NCBI GenBank assembly: GCA_023390335.1
Contig: JAEWCZ010000073.1
Location: 1 to 64,000 of the forward strand
Source of the DNA: Bacillota bacterium
Lineage (GTDB): Bacteria > Bacillota > Clostridia > Acetivibrionales > DSM-1351
Reading direction: 5' to 3'
DNA: 64,000 nucleotides
A program made the position numbers and the translations under genes. The notes below the pieces were generated by a model, which saw only the letters and a program-made list of their open reading frames with translations, was not told the DNA's origin and did not search any database. Below are positions 7,514-16,331 of the stretch, piece by piece (position 1 is the stretch's first letter; every line of letters starts with the position of its first letter).

Positions 7514-9019
7514 TTAACCATCAATATATAGTACACTCGGCATTGAATTCTCTTTCATAATTGTCTCGAGAATATTCTTTTCAGACTTGATTATGTTTTT
7601 TTTCTCTAATTCTTTCACAGGCTCTGAATTCACTATTATTTTATCTTCTTCTTCCACTGCATCTGTCACTTCACATGCAGTGCTTTGTTCTTGTTTGCAC
7701 TCAAAAAATTCTTTTGCGTATTGAGGAAAAAGTATATATGTCAAAACATCTTCATCCTTTTGGATATTTGAGGATACCTGTTCCTTAACAACGTCCAAAG
7801 AAGCTATATCAAAAGCGTTGAGATTTTTTGGATTGTAACTTTCACCCTCTAATATAGTCTTTTTAATATCACTTTTTATAGATCCCGGTAATTTACCAAA
7901 CTTACCACTAACCATATCCTTAAGCTTCTCTGTAACCATCTTGTACCTTTTACCTGTTACAAAATTCAGTACAGCTTGTACAACAATTATTTGACTAATA
8001 GGAGCTGCTAATGGAGGATATCCTAAATCCATTCTGACTCTTAGTACCTCAGAAATAACTTCTTCTATATGTTGTTCCTGATTAAGGTGCTTTAATAAGT
8101 ATGTGAGATTTGAAAACATACCTTTCGTAATTTGCTTTGATGCATTTTTCAAGTTATACATATTATGATCTAATTCAGAAACAGTTGTGTACTTATGCAT
8201 CAATGTATGATAATAACGTGAAATTTCTCCAAGTAACTCACTATTGAGTTTAGTATCAAACTTAGTTTCCTTTAAGATATTTACCAATAATTCCAACTGA
8301 GAATAAGATGTATCTGCATTTAACACTGATGCCGAACTGTCAACCCCGTCCACTCCAGCTTCTATTGCTTTAACATATGTAGTTAATGCAGTCTCGTTTG
8401 CTATTGGGATATGCAGGTGTATGGGAATAGTATTTTGCTTTTTTAAAGCAGTAATCAATTCATATGCTTTAAACGGGCTAAGTAAACCCTGTATATCTTT
8501 TATACAGATGGAATCTACCTTCATTTCCTCTATCTGTTTTGCAATACTTTTAAAATATTCCAAACTGTGAACAGGGCTTTCAGTATAATATAATGTCCCT
8601 TGTGCACATATACCCTCATTTTTACATGCTTTTACTACAGTTTCTAAATTCTTTGTATCGTTTAAAGGATCGCCAACTCTTACAATGTCAATCCCGTTAG
8701 CAGCAACCTTTTCAATGAAATATTTCACTATATCATTCGAAAAATAATTGTTGCCGTCAAGATTTTGTCCCCTTAATTGGACTTGGATTTTGGTTTTACT
8801 AATTTTACTTTTTATGCTTTTTATTCTTTCCCAAGGATCTTCCTTTAAATGTCTGAGGCTAATTTCAAAAAAAGATCCCTCACATAATTCGATTGAATGA
8901 AAACCAACCAAATCTAGCTTTTCAAAAATATCAAACAATTCCTCAGTCTTTACTTTGTTGTTCGCCAATATTTGAAACATATGGCTTAATGACGTATCTG
9001 TTATTTTTATTGGTGACAT
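7514..9019 (-). CDS. Divergent OadA/PycB-like carboxyltransferase lacking a biotin-carrier domain
   Basis: Member of the carboxyltransferase family that moves CO2 between carboxybiotin and an oxo-acid such as pyruvate. Visible family residues: D8 in ITDTSLSH (usual RDAHQ, so His-Gln is lost), RGQN at 83-86, K174 in IKDIQGLL (the carbamylated Lys site), and the metal pair H201/H203 in HLHIP. The C-terminal conserved domain LGYPPLAAPISQIIVVQAVLN follows at ~330. It stops after an acidic linker with no biotin-attachment motif (AMKM). Instead it ends in KNILETIMKENSMPSVLYI, which matches the tail of the biotin carboxylase upstream. The loss of RDAHQ residues suggests a changed substrate. It is 45 bases downstream of the biotin carboxylase gene, probably one operon. 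Confidence 0.8.
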   Translation of the reverse strand: MSPIKITDTSLSHMFQILANNKVKTEELFDIFEKLDLVGFHSIELCEGSFFEISLRHLKEDPWERIKSIKSKISKTKIQVQLRGQNLDGNNYFSNDIVKYFIEKVAANGIDIVRVGDPLNDTKNLETVVKACKNEGICAQGTLYYTESPVHSLEYFKSIAKQIEEMKVDSICIKDIQGLLSPFKAYELITALKKQNTIPIHLHIPIANETALTTYVKAIEAGVDGVDSSASVLNADTSYSQLELLVNILKETKFDTKLNSELLGEISRYYHTLMHKYTTVSELDHNMYNLKNASKQITKGMFSNLTYLLKHLNQEQHIEEVISEVLRVRMDLGYPPLAAPISQIIVVQAVLNFVTGKRYKMVTEKLKDMVSGKFGKLPGSIKSDIKKTILEGESYNPKNLNAFDIASLDVVKEQVSSNIQKDEDVLTYILFPQYAKEFFECKQEQSTACEVTDAVEEEDKIIVNSEPVKELEKKNIIKSEKNILETIMKENSMPSVLYIDG

Positions 9020-9064
9020 GAAATAATAACACTTCCCTCACAATTTACTTAATGATTTTAGTTC

Positions 9065-10519
9065 TTATTCATTAACATATATCACAGTTGGTATCCGACT
9101 TTCTTTTTCCATCCACTGAAGCATTTCTTTATCTTTAAGCTTATTCGACCAAAATCCTTTTTTACTAATAACGTCGAGTAATTTTTCATGCTCATTTTCC
9201 AGGAATTTAGTATTAATTTTCCCTTCAACAAATAATTTATTAGACATAATTGACTTAAGATATTCAATATTGGTTGCCGGACCTTCAATCGTAAACTCGT
9301 CCAGCGCACGTCTCATTCTCATGATTGCTTCTTTTCTACTATCTCCAATAACAATCAACTTTGCCATCATCGGATCAAAATGGTAGTCAACATTGTAATC
9401 TAAATGGACTCCGGAATCTACTCTTACCCCAATACCATCCGGTACTTGATAAGAGGTTATGGTACCTACTGACGGTAAAAAATTATTAAACGGATCCTCT
9501 GAATAAATTCTGCATTCAATAGCGTGTCCTTTAAAAATAATGTCTTCCTGCGCAAATGGCAAAGGCAATCCTGCCGCCACCATTATTTGAAGTTTTACAA
9601 TATCTATCCCTGTAACCATTTCAGTAACAGCATGTTCTACCTGAATACGTGTATTCATTTCCAGAAAGTATACTTCTCCATTGCTATATAGAAATTCTAC
9701 AGTACCGGCTCCATGGTAATTTACTTCACTTGCTATAGCTTTAGCATAATCAAAAATCTTTTTCCTGAGTTCATTATTAAGCAATAAACACGGGGATTCC
9801 TCCACAACCTTTTGAAAACGTCTTTGAATGGAACATTCTCTTTCCCCCAGGTGAATAACATTTCCAAACTTATCGCCAATTATTTGGACTTCGATATGGT
9901 GCGCATCAGGAAAATACTTCTCTATAAAAACAGATTTATCGTGGAAAACAGACTCTGCCAATCTCTGTGATTGCTCAAAGGCTTTATTTAATTCACTTTG
10001 ATCCATTGCGATCTTCATGCCTTTTCCACCACCACCGGCAGCAGGTTTGATTAATACTGGGTACCCTATTTTATTAGCAATTTCCTCAGCTTCTTCAACC
10101 GTCTCAACAGACCTATTAACTCCCGGTACTAAAGGCACATTTAATTTCTCAGCAATCTTTCTTGCAGCATATTTATTACCCATTGTTGCAATAACTTCAC
10201 TTTTAGGGCCTATAAAAGTAAGCCCTGCATTTTCAACTGCTTTTGCAAATTCTTCATTTTCAGATAAAAAACCATAACCGGGATGAATGGCATCAACTTC
10301 TGCGGCAAGAGCAATGTTTATAATTTTATCAATATTCATATATGTATCTTTAGCGCCATTACCATCTAAAGAATACCTATAGTCTGCATATAATAAAGCT
10401 AAACTATCGGCATCATCATTTGAATAAACAGAAACAGATGGAATTTCCATCTCCCTGAGAGTCCTAAAAATTCTTAAAGCAATTTCTCCTCTGTTTGCTA
10501 CAAGTACTTTTCTAAACAT
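9065..10519 (-). CDS. accC: Biotin carboxylase subunit with C-terminal extension
   Basis: ATP-grasp enzyme that carboxylates biotin on a carrier protein. The N-terminal domain begins FRKVLVANRGEIALRIFRTL. The ATP-grasp region has IKPAAGGGGKGM at ~158-168, and the catalytic stretch EMNTRIQVEHAVTEM lies at ~285-300. The family is usually about 450 residues; this one has 484, and the extra tail ends in KEMLQWMEKESRIPTVIYV, alignable with the tail of the neighbouring carboxyltransferase. Ribosome site GAGGTG lies 7 bases before the ATG. No biotin-carrier protein is encoded nearby, so the carrier must come from elsewhere. It may serve pyruvate or acetyl-CoA carboxylation; the gene symbol describes the family only. 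Confidence 0.85.
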   Translation of the reverse strand: MFRKVLVANRGEIALRIFRTLREMEIPSVSVYSNDDADSLALLYADYRYSLDGNGAKDTYMNIDKIINIALAAEVDAIHPGYGFLSENEEFAKAVENAGLTFIGPKSEVIATMGNKYAARKIAEKLNVPLVPGVNRSVETVEEAEEIANKIGYPVLIKPAAGGGGKGMKIAMDQSELNKAFEQSQRLAESVFHDKSVFIEKYFPDAHHIEVQIIGDKFGNVIHLGERECSIQRRFQKVVEESPCLLLNNELRKKIFDYAKAIASEVNYHGAGTVEFLYSNGEVYFLEMNTRIQVEHAVTEMVTGIDIVKLQIMVAAGLPLPFAQEDIIFKGHAIECRIYSEDPFNNFLPSVGTITSYQVPDGIGVRVDSGVHLDYNVDYHFDPMMAKLIVIGDSRKEAIMRMRRALDEFTIEGPATNIEYLKSIMSNKLFVEGKINTKFLENEHEKLLDVISKKGFWSNKLKDKEMLQWMEKESRIPTVIYVNE

Positions 10520-11075
10520 TTATAAGCACCTCGTACAATAATCATTAATTATATTGCATTCTACACTTCTTACTAAACGAACACTTCCAAAAACATATAT
10601 CTCAATTTTAGCTTCTCTTTTATTCCTATTTAGCTGCTTAACAATACTCTCCCACCCCAATACTTGGTTAAGTGGTTTGGTATCATTAAAACACATCTTG
10701 GGAATAAAGGCTTCAATTATTCCTGCTCTTAAAGATCCTCTCGTGTAAAGGCACAAGTGGCAAAATAAATATGGATTCAGTCAATCTTTTTTGTTTGTGT
10801 TATAATATAAAATAGCAGAGCAAAATGCATTATGCTATTGCGCTGCTAGCCCATAAATCATTCGTTTGGGCCAATAAGTAGTATGATTTACGGTTTTTTT
10901 ATTTCCTACATGAATTCGTTAATATATTTCACCCATTGTCCACTGTATATTGTAATTCATTAGTAATTCTCTGTCAATTCTTTTTTATTTACTAATTTGG
11001 TTTTTGTTGGAACTTATAATTTTAATAACTAAAGATATTATATCTTAAAAGCGTAGTTTTTATACTTGTACAATC
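10520..11075. other. Spacer between biotin carboxylase and guanine deaminase
   Basis: Apart from the candidate RNA at 10813-10900, nothing was recognised. Short frames on both strands at 10520-10756 overlap each other, lack ribosome sites and are rejected. Confidence 0.5.
10813..10900 (+). ncRNA. Candidate short structured RNA with intrinsic terminator
   Basis: A TATAAT box at 10801-10806 precedes an ~88-base segment with an ATAGCA/TGCTAT stem, then two mutually exclusive pairings. CCATAAATCAT (10851-10861) can pair with ATGATTTACGG (10883-10893) just before seven T, forming a terminator. Alternatively GCCCA (10849-10853) pairs with TGGGC (10867-10871). No plus-strand gene follows, so this is a free small RNA or a relic riboswitch. 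The -35 box is poor, and I could not match it to a known family. Confidence 0.35.
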
Positions 11076-12368
11076 TTATGTTAATGCTGTTTTATGTAAA
11101 TCAATTTCTTTTCCTAAAATATATCTCATACATATATTTCTATCATCTCCCGCATAGCAAAAGCGCTCCAGCCGTTCTTCAGGAGTTAATTCCTCTCCAT
11201 ACATATTACTATCATCGATTACTAATGCATTAAAACAATACCCCTCGTCAAATGCTCCCACGTTTTCGAAATATCTTCCACCTGAACGGGTTGCCATATA
11301 GAAAGCTTCAGCCAGGTTTACTGCGTCCCACTCCGGGTCAAACATATTGCGGATTTTTGAATGCTGAATAGTGCTGGCTATACCTTTTGCAATTGACAGA
11401 CTTGCACCCGAGCCTATATCACTACCGATTGCCAGGTTTATACCCAGCTCCAAAAGTTTTTTAACCGGCATTATGCCACCAGCATTAATATTTGCAGTTG
11501 CATCCGGGCAATGAACCGCCATACAGTTTGGATTTTTCATTAATCCCAGGACATCCTCATCCATAAAAATACAGTGTGCCATTATAGTAGGCCTTTGTCC
11601 AAGCAAATTGTTTTTATAAAATATATCTGCTCCATTTTTATAATCAGGGAAAAGTTCCTTGCAAACTTTCATTTCGTTAACAGCCTCACACATATGAGAA
11701 TGAACGGGAATACCATATTTTTCAGATAGGCTTCCTAACCCCGCCAGCAGTTTCTCACTGCAGGTAATTGTAAATCTCGGAACGATTGAAGTCTTCACAT
11801 TTTCAGCTTTTTGATGCTGCTTAATAAATCTTTCAGTATCAATAATAGACTGTTCTGTATTTTCAATATAATATTCAGGACTATTTTGATCCATATTTAG
11901 CTTTCCTGTGAATGCAAACAATCCTCTTTGCTCAAGTATGTCGAACAAAATTTCGGATGCTTCATAATGAATAGATGGGAAACAATTCACATGTAAAGTT
12001 CCCTGTCGTAATAGCTCATCTACAAAAAAAGAATACACCTTTCTTGCATGTTCTTTGTCCTTAAATTTTGCTTCATTTGGGTATGTATATGTATTTAGCC
12101 AGTCTAAAAGCTCTCTATCCATTCCAATGCCTCTTTGCAAAAACTGCGGTGCATGCACATGCATGTCACAAAAACCGGGAATGATAAGATTATTCCCCCA
12201 ATCTATGATATTTTCTTTGGGAAAGCCTTCTGGCAGTTGGCTACAAATCTCCTTTACATGTCCATCAAGAACCAATATATATGAATTCTCTTTGCAAATA
12301 AGATTATCTTTATTCTGACTGTATATTATATTTCCTTTGTATGCACTATATCTGCTGTATTTTTCCAT
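11076..12368 (-). CDS. guaD: Guanine deaminase
   Basis: Zinc amidohydrolase that converts guanine to xanthine in purine salvage and catabolism. The amidohydrolase motifs are all present: LIIPGFCDMHVHAPQF (guanine deaminase form of the HxH metal motif, with substrate-contacting PQF), VHSHMCE, MAHCIFMDED, VHCPDATANI and GSDIGSGASLSIAKGI with the catalytic Asp. Length of ~430 is normal. The start at 12368 is preferred because GGGG lies 6 bases upstream; the longer ATG at 12380 has no spaced ribosome site. It stands alone, with no other purine gene adjacent. Confidence 0.9.
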   Translation of the reverse strand: MEKYSRYSAYKGNIIYSQNKDNLICKENSYILVLDGHVKEICSQLPEGFPKENIIDWGNNLIIPGFCDMHVHAPQFLQRGIGMDRELLDWLNTYTYPNEAKFKDKEHARKVYSFFVDELLRQGTLHVNCFPSIHYEASEILFDILEQRGLFAFTGKLNMDQNSPEYYIENTEQSIIDTERFIKQHQKAENVKTSIVPRFTITCSEKLLAGLGSLSEKYGIPVHSHMCEAVNEMKVCKELFPDYKNGADIFYKNNLLGQRPTIMAHCIFMDEDVLGLMKNPNCMAVHCPDATANINAGGIMPVKKLLELGINLAIGSDIGSGASLSIAKGIASTIQHSKIRNMFDPEWDAVNLAEAFYMATRSGGRYFENVGAFDEGYCFNALVIDDSNMYGEELTPEERLERFCYAGDDRNICMRYILGKEIDLHKTALT

Positions 12369-12543
12369 ATGATTCCCCATCTAACCTGTATTTATATAAA
12401 AAAGCTTTAAAAACCTCTCAATATGATAACATAATTTTTATTAGAATTGTACCTATTCAAGTTGTGGTCACCAAGTTTGGCTATGATGTCAAACATTTAA
12501 ACCGAAATGTTTTTTGCCTTATTATAAATTACATAAAATGCAA

Positions 12544-12591
12544 ACTGGCACATCAAATATAACCCAATAAGTTTTATATTGATATGCCAGT
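12544..12591 (-). terminator. Hairpin downstream of PPC-domain protein gene
   Basis: ACTGGCA-CATCAA-TATAA pairs with TTATATTGATATGCCAGT. On the minus strand it is followed by TTGCATTTTATG; on the plus strand by CTTTTCG. It lies ~60 bases after the gene at 12654. Confidence 0.6.
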
Positions 12592-12653
12592 CTTTTCGTG
12601 TTTATAATTAGAATTGGTAAATTCAATCACAGGTTATATGATTGCTTGAAAAC

Positions 12654-14222
12654 TTAATAATAAGGAGGATAAGGCTCTTCCCCATTATAATAAGGATAAT
12701 AGTATTTCATGGAATAAGGGCGTGTAAACGACATACTATTTGATCCCATTGCATAATCATAAAAATAATTGAAATAACTAATATCGACTAATTTGCCTGT
12801 GTCAGGATCAATCAGTACAGTTGCATAATTCAGATTCAAATATAGATTATTGTCTCTATATGCACCACTGCACAAGCAATTTATATTATAAAAACTTGAT
12901 GGAGAAGATACCGATAACTCCAGCAAATTTTTATTTTGTATTGGCATATTGCTCTTACTACCATGTAAATAATATACGGTGTCAGGAATAACTTGTTGCA
13001 TTTCGGGATACTCCATGTATTGTGATTCATATATCTTAGCAAATATATCACTTTTCTGTGTCATCGTAATATTATAAACTTGTGAGCCGGCAGAATTTGA
13101 TGCATTTGAATAATATGAATAACTTAGATCAATCGGATTACCATTTACATAGTTTTTTAGTCCATTTGGATCTGTTTGGAACACAATTTTAGCCCCTTCA
13201 CTGATAGCCAAATAAGTTGCACTACTATCATTTGCTAAATCGGCAATCTTGTTAAAATTGATCGTATATGGCTGTTCAGAAGAGTAAACTCCATTTAAGC
13301 TACGAACCACAAAATAATGAGTACCCGGTAAGAATTTAGCTAAATTTCCCTCTATACTATACGCCGTTGACCCTACTCCTTGAGGAAACCCATATTCATA
13401 TCCATTAGCACCTGTTATGGAATATTTTATTACCATTGGTTTTGTAATAGTAAACTTATATATATCCGTATCATATGGACTGTCGATTACTCCCGTTATA
13501 TTGGTATTTAATGCAATGGGAGTTGCTGTGTCAGTTGAACTATTAACTTCATAATCGACATCTGTTGTACTGTTATAGAATGCAAAAGCGAAATCCCCTA
13601 CACCCGAATAGCCTGATACTGCAAAGTAATAAGTTCCAGCTTCAAGTACATCATTATACCATTCTTGCACCCCATTACCGGCATTTGCACTTCCGCCAAT
13701 TAACCCTAAATTATATGTACTTGTATCCAATTGAAACATATATAAATCTGCGTCAAGCTCGGATACCATCTGTAACAAAATAGACACCGTACTCTTTTCA
13801 TTTAATGTAAAACCATACCAACGCATTTCATCTGATGCTAATATAGATCCTTGAAAAACATCCTCATTCTCTACAAGATATGCATTGTTAGGGTCTGTAT
13901 TATCTGTTTCTGTTTCTGTTTCTGCGAGTGCTGATTTTATTGGTGAACTCTTTCCCTTTAAACTAGAAATCTTTACTTTCGATCCAGAATATTTTCTTTC
14001 CATGATGTTTGGCTCCATAGCCTTAATATTCTCTATGGAAGCTATCTCTTTATAACCTTTTTGAACACCCATTGAACCTTTAATTACTGGAATGGAAGTA
14101 TTTTGTACCTTATTTACTATTGCAGGGTCTACTGTCGCCATATTGTCGTTAGCAAATGCAAAAGCACCGTTTAGCAGAATCATACAGACAGTCATGACAA
14201 ATGCTACTATTTTTTTAGTCAT
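12654..14222 (-). CDS. Secreted protein with two pre-peptidase C-terminal (PPC)-like domains
   Basis: The signal peptide ends at FAFAND. After a ~90-residue Ser/Lys-rich segment comes a beta-sandwich of the PPC type (NTDPNNAYLVENEDVFQGSI ... ADLYMFQLDT ... AGTYYFAVSGYSG). A second follows (STDTATPIALNTNITGVIDS ... DIYKFTI ... GTHYFVVRSL). PPC domains usually sit beside secreted enzymes, but no catalytic domain is visible here; the last ~180 residues are Tyr/Asn/Ser-rich and end in PYPPYY. It may bind the cell surface or a polymer. Strong ribosome site AAGGAGG. Function unknown. Confidence 0.75.
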   Translation of the reverse strand: MTKKIVAFVMTVCMILLNGAFAFANDNMATVDPAIVNKVQNTSIPVIKGSMGVQKGYKEIASIENIKAMEPNIMERKYSGSKVKISSLKGKSSPIKSALAETETETDNTDPNNAYLVENEDVFQGSILASDEMRWYGFTLNEKSTVSILLQMVSELDADLYMFQLDTSTYNLGLIGGSANAGNGVQEWYNDVLEAGTYYFAVSGYSGVGDFAFAFYNSTTDVDYEVNSSTDTATPIALNTNITGVIDSPYDTDIYKFTITKPMVIKYSITGANGYEYGFPQGVGSTAYSIEGNLAKFLPGTHYFVVRSLNGVYSSEQPYTINFNKIADLANDSSATYLAISEGAKIVFQTDPNGLKNYVNGNPIDLSYSYYSNASNSAGSQVYNITMTQKSDIFAKIYESQYMEYPEMQQVIPDTVYYLHGSKSNMPIQNKNLLELSVSSPSSFYNINCLCSGAYRDNNLYLNLNYATVLIDPDTGKLVDISYFNYFYDYAMGSNSMSFTRPYSMKYYYPYYNGEEPYPPYY

Positions 14223-14488
14223 ATCTTTTCCTCCTTATAAAAGTATATTTGTTGGACTTCGTACCTTAACTTTCTTGTAGCCTAGTAATTAAAGCATAGC
14301 TTAAAGCATTAAAAATCCTTCTGTTACCTCCTTTTTTAATTTTAGGAAATTAGCCTTGTTTTCTTTACTGTTAGCATTCTTACACTTTAGCACCTGAGCA
14401 CGTGTTCTTAATAATTATTATACAATAAATTTATAAAATGTAAAATATTGTTATTTTATACTTGGGGTATGGGTCGTAACGGAACAGA

Positions 14489-14520
14489 AAAAAGAACAGA
14501 CATTAGTATCTGTTCTTTTT
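14489..14520. terminator. Strong bidirectional terminator
   Basis: Perfect 12-bp stem AAAAAGAACAGA/TCTGTTCTTTTT with an 8-base loop and A/T tracts on each side, immediately after the gene at 14546-15157. Confidence 0.85.
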
Positions 14521-14545
14521 CATGTTTCAGATATGTATATTAATA

Positions 14546-15157
14546 TTATAATTCTACGTGTGGGTTGCTTTCGTATGCCGAGCCCATTAAGCACATCTGA
14601 TCAAGAACCTCCGCATACAAATCAAACAAAGCTTTTAACAGGTCAATATCTTTAACCACACCCACTACGCAAAAGTATAACTCATCAACACCCTCGGGAA
14701 AGCTCTTTGCAAACCACCCTTCGTCATCTTTTATCTCAAGACGGATATTAGGTTGATACTCAATCAGTTGTCTTATTTTACTATTGGCAAATAGTGTGCG
14801 GAGCTTCTGCTCATCATTACCTTTTATAATAAAGTCTTCGTCGAATTTGGGAAAACCGACCTCAACATCCTGACCTCCAAAAAATTTCCCAATTTCACTA
14901 AACATACCTTTTCTATAAATCTTAAATCTGAATCCGTCCTTATTTACATAAGGTGCTCTCATTCTAGTATAAGTAGTGCTGGATTTTCCTGTTGAGACAG
15001 TATAAGTATCTAAAGTCACAGTCCAATCTTTTACGTGAGCAACCACCTTATCCGCTGAGAAAAAACCGCCCTCTATAAATTGACTACCAATTTGATCACT
15101 TAATGATTTCCAGATTTCTTTTTTACTCGGCCCAAATATCTCTCTTAAAATCCCCAT
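14546..15157 (-). CDS. Conserved-looking hypothetical protein, 203 residues
   Basis: Soluble protein with no signal peptide or membrane span, preceded by GAGGG four bases before the ATG. It starts with MGILREIFGPSKKEIW and contains alternating beta-rich segments (HVKDWTVTLDTYTVSTGKSS, then FRFKIYRKGM) and an acidic, leucine-rich C-terminal helix (VVKDIDLLKALFDLYAEVLD). No catalytic motif recognised. It is followed by a strong terminator and is separated by ~190 bases from the aldo/keto reductase operon, so it could be the last gene of that transcript. Confidence 0.7.
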   Translation of the reverse strand: MGILREIFGPSKKEIWKSLSDQIGSQFIEGGFFSADKVVAHVKDWTVTLDTYTVSTGKSSTTYTRMRAPYVNKDGFRFKIYRKGMFSEIGKFFGGQDVEVGFPKFDEDFIIKGNDEQKLRTLFANSKIRQLIEYQPNIRLEIKDDEGWFAKSFPEGVDELYFCVVGVVKDIDLLKALFDLYAEVLDQMCLMGSAYESNPHVEL

Positions 15158-15345
15158 TTAACCCTCTCCCTATCTATTATCGCTAGTTAATATTTTACAT
15201 TGCAACAGTCCTCATGTAAATTAAATTCCGATAAGGGTAACGGTAAAATAAGATAAATATTTCCCTCTCATTAAACTAATGAATGACGCCAATGCGTTTC
15301 GTTGAAAATAATGAATTGAGGTTTGCAGTTTATAGTTATGCTGTC

Positions 15346-16281
15346 CTACCCAATATACTTCATATTTTCAATCAAATGCTTTATGTTAGAAGTGGTGGAT
15401 AATACAACGCTGCCACCAAACTGTTCTGTAATATGCTTTAAGACCCATGAAGCAGGTTGTTCCTCTTCTTCGAGCAATTTGTTTAGTTTTCTTCTGTTAT
15501 AGAGCGTATCGTACTCCTCCTGATCGATTACCCCGCCCCTTCCATACATACCTTGCAGCAGTGGCGTATGTGCAACCATAGTAATATCCTTATAATAGTT
15601 AATATATTCATTAAGACCTTTGTCTGCGACTACCTGTGGGAAGAAATCGGCATCCAGTACAGGACTTAAGTAGCTGTATTTTTGCTGAACAGCGCAAAAA
15701 AATTTGTAACCGTTCTGCCTACAGATATTACGCGCACTTTCCACACGCCACGTTCTGAAGTTGCTGCAGCCGATCTCCTTGACCAGACCTTTTTGTATCA
15801 ATTCATTCAGTACATCCAGTGTCTCTTCCATAGGAGTGCTGTAGTCATCTACATGAAGATATAACAGGTCAATATAGTCCGTCCGGAGGTTTTCCAGTGA
15901 TTTTTCTACAGCCTCAAGTACGGTTGTCCTGCTCAGCCCTTGCATATTTGAGAAAGCATGAAAAGTATTTTCCTTTAGTAGTTCACCACTAAGAGAAGCA
16001 TTGTCTTTGGGCTGTGCACCAATTTTAGTGGCAAGAATGACATCTTTTCTCCTGCCGCTGTAATCAAACCATTTTCCGATGGTTTTCTCACTCTCGTTTC
16101 CGTTGAAACCGTCCCAGAAAATGTAACAATTGGCAGTGTCAAAAAGATTACCTCCATTCTCCACGTATGTATCCATTAATTTAAAAGAAGTCTTTTCATC
16201 AGTATGAGAACCAAAATCAACACACCCGAGGCCCAATGCTGATACTTTCAATTCCGATTTCCCAAGTCTTATAACTTTCAT
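15346..16281 (-). CDS. Aldo/keto reductase
   Basis: NAD(P)H-dependent oxidoreductase of the AKR superfamily. Catalytic tetrad positions are visible: Asp in NLFDTANCY with its Tyr, Lys in VILATKIG and His in DLLYLHVDD. The NADP-binding end includes IGCSNFRTW and VVLSTTSNIKHL. The start at 16281 has GGGG seven bases upstream; the longer frame begins with a TTG that overlaps the stop of the preceding gene. As the last of four tightly spaced genes after amylosucrase-like, GT2 and radical SAM genes, it probably reduces a carbonyl in the same pathway. Substrate unknown. Confidence 0.85.
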   Translation of the reverse strand: MKVIRLGKSELKVSALGLGCVDFGSHTDEKTSFKLMDTYVENGGNLFDTANCYIFWDGFNGNESEKTIGKWFDYSGRRKDVILATKIGAQPKDNASLSGELLKENTFHAFSNMQGLSRTTVLEAVEKSLENLRTDYIDLLYLHVDDYSTPMEETLDVLNELIQKGLVKEIGCSNFRTWRVESARNICRQNGYKFFCAVQQKYSYLSPVLDADFFPQVVADKGLNEYINYYKDITMVAHTPLLQGMYGRGGVIDQEEYDTLYNRRKLNKLLEEEEQPASWVLKHITEQFGGSVVLSTTSNIKHLIENMKYIG

Positions 16282-16331
16282 ATTTTTTCCCCAATACTCT
16301 ATTATTAAAAATATTTTAATATTTTCAGCAA

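Noticed and set aside
10520..10756. Overlapping frames on both strands upstream of biotin carboxylase
   Set aside because: They are mutually exclusive, lack ribosome sites and resemble no protein.
12369..12560. Purine riboswitch upstream of guanine deaminase
   Set aside because: I looked for the three-way-junction consensus on the minus strand and did not find it; only a hairpin belonging to the next gene is present.
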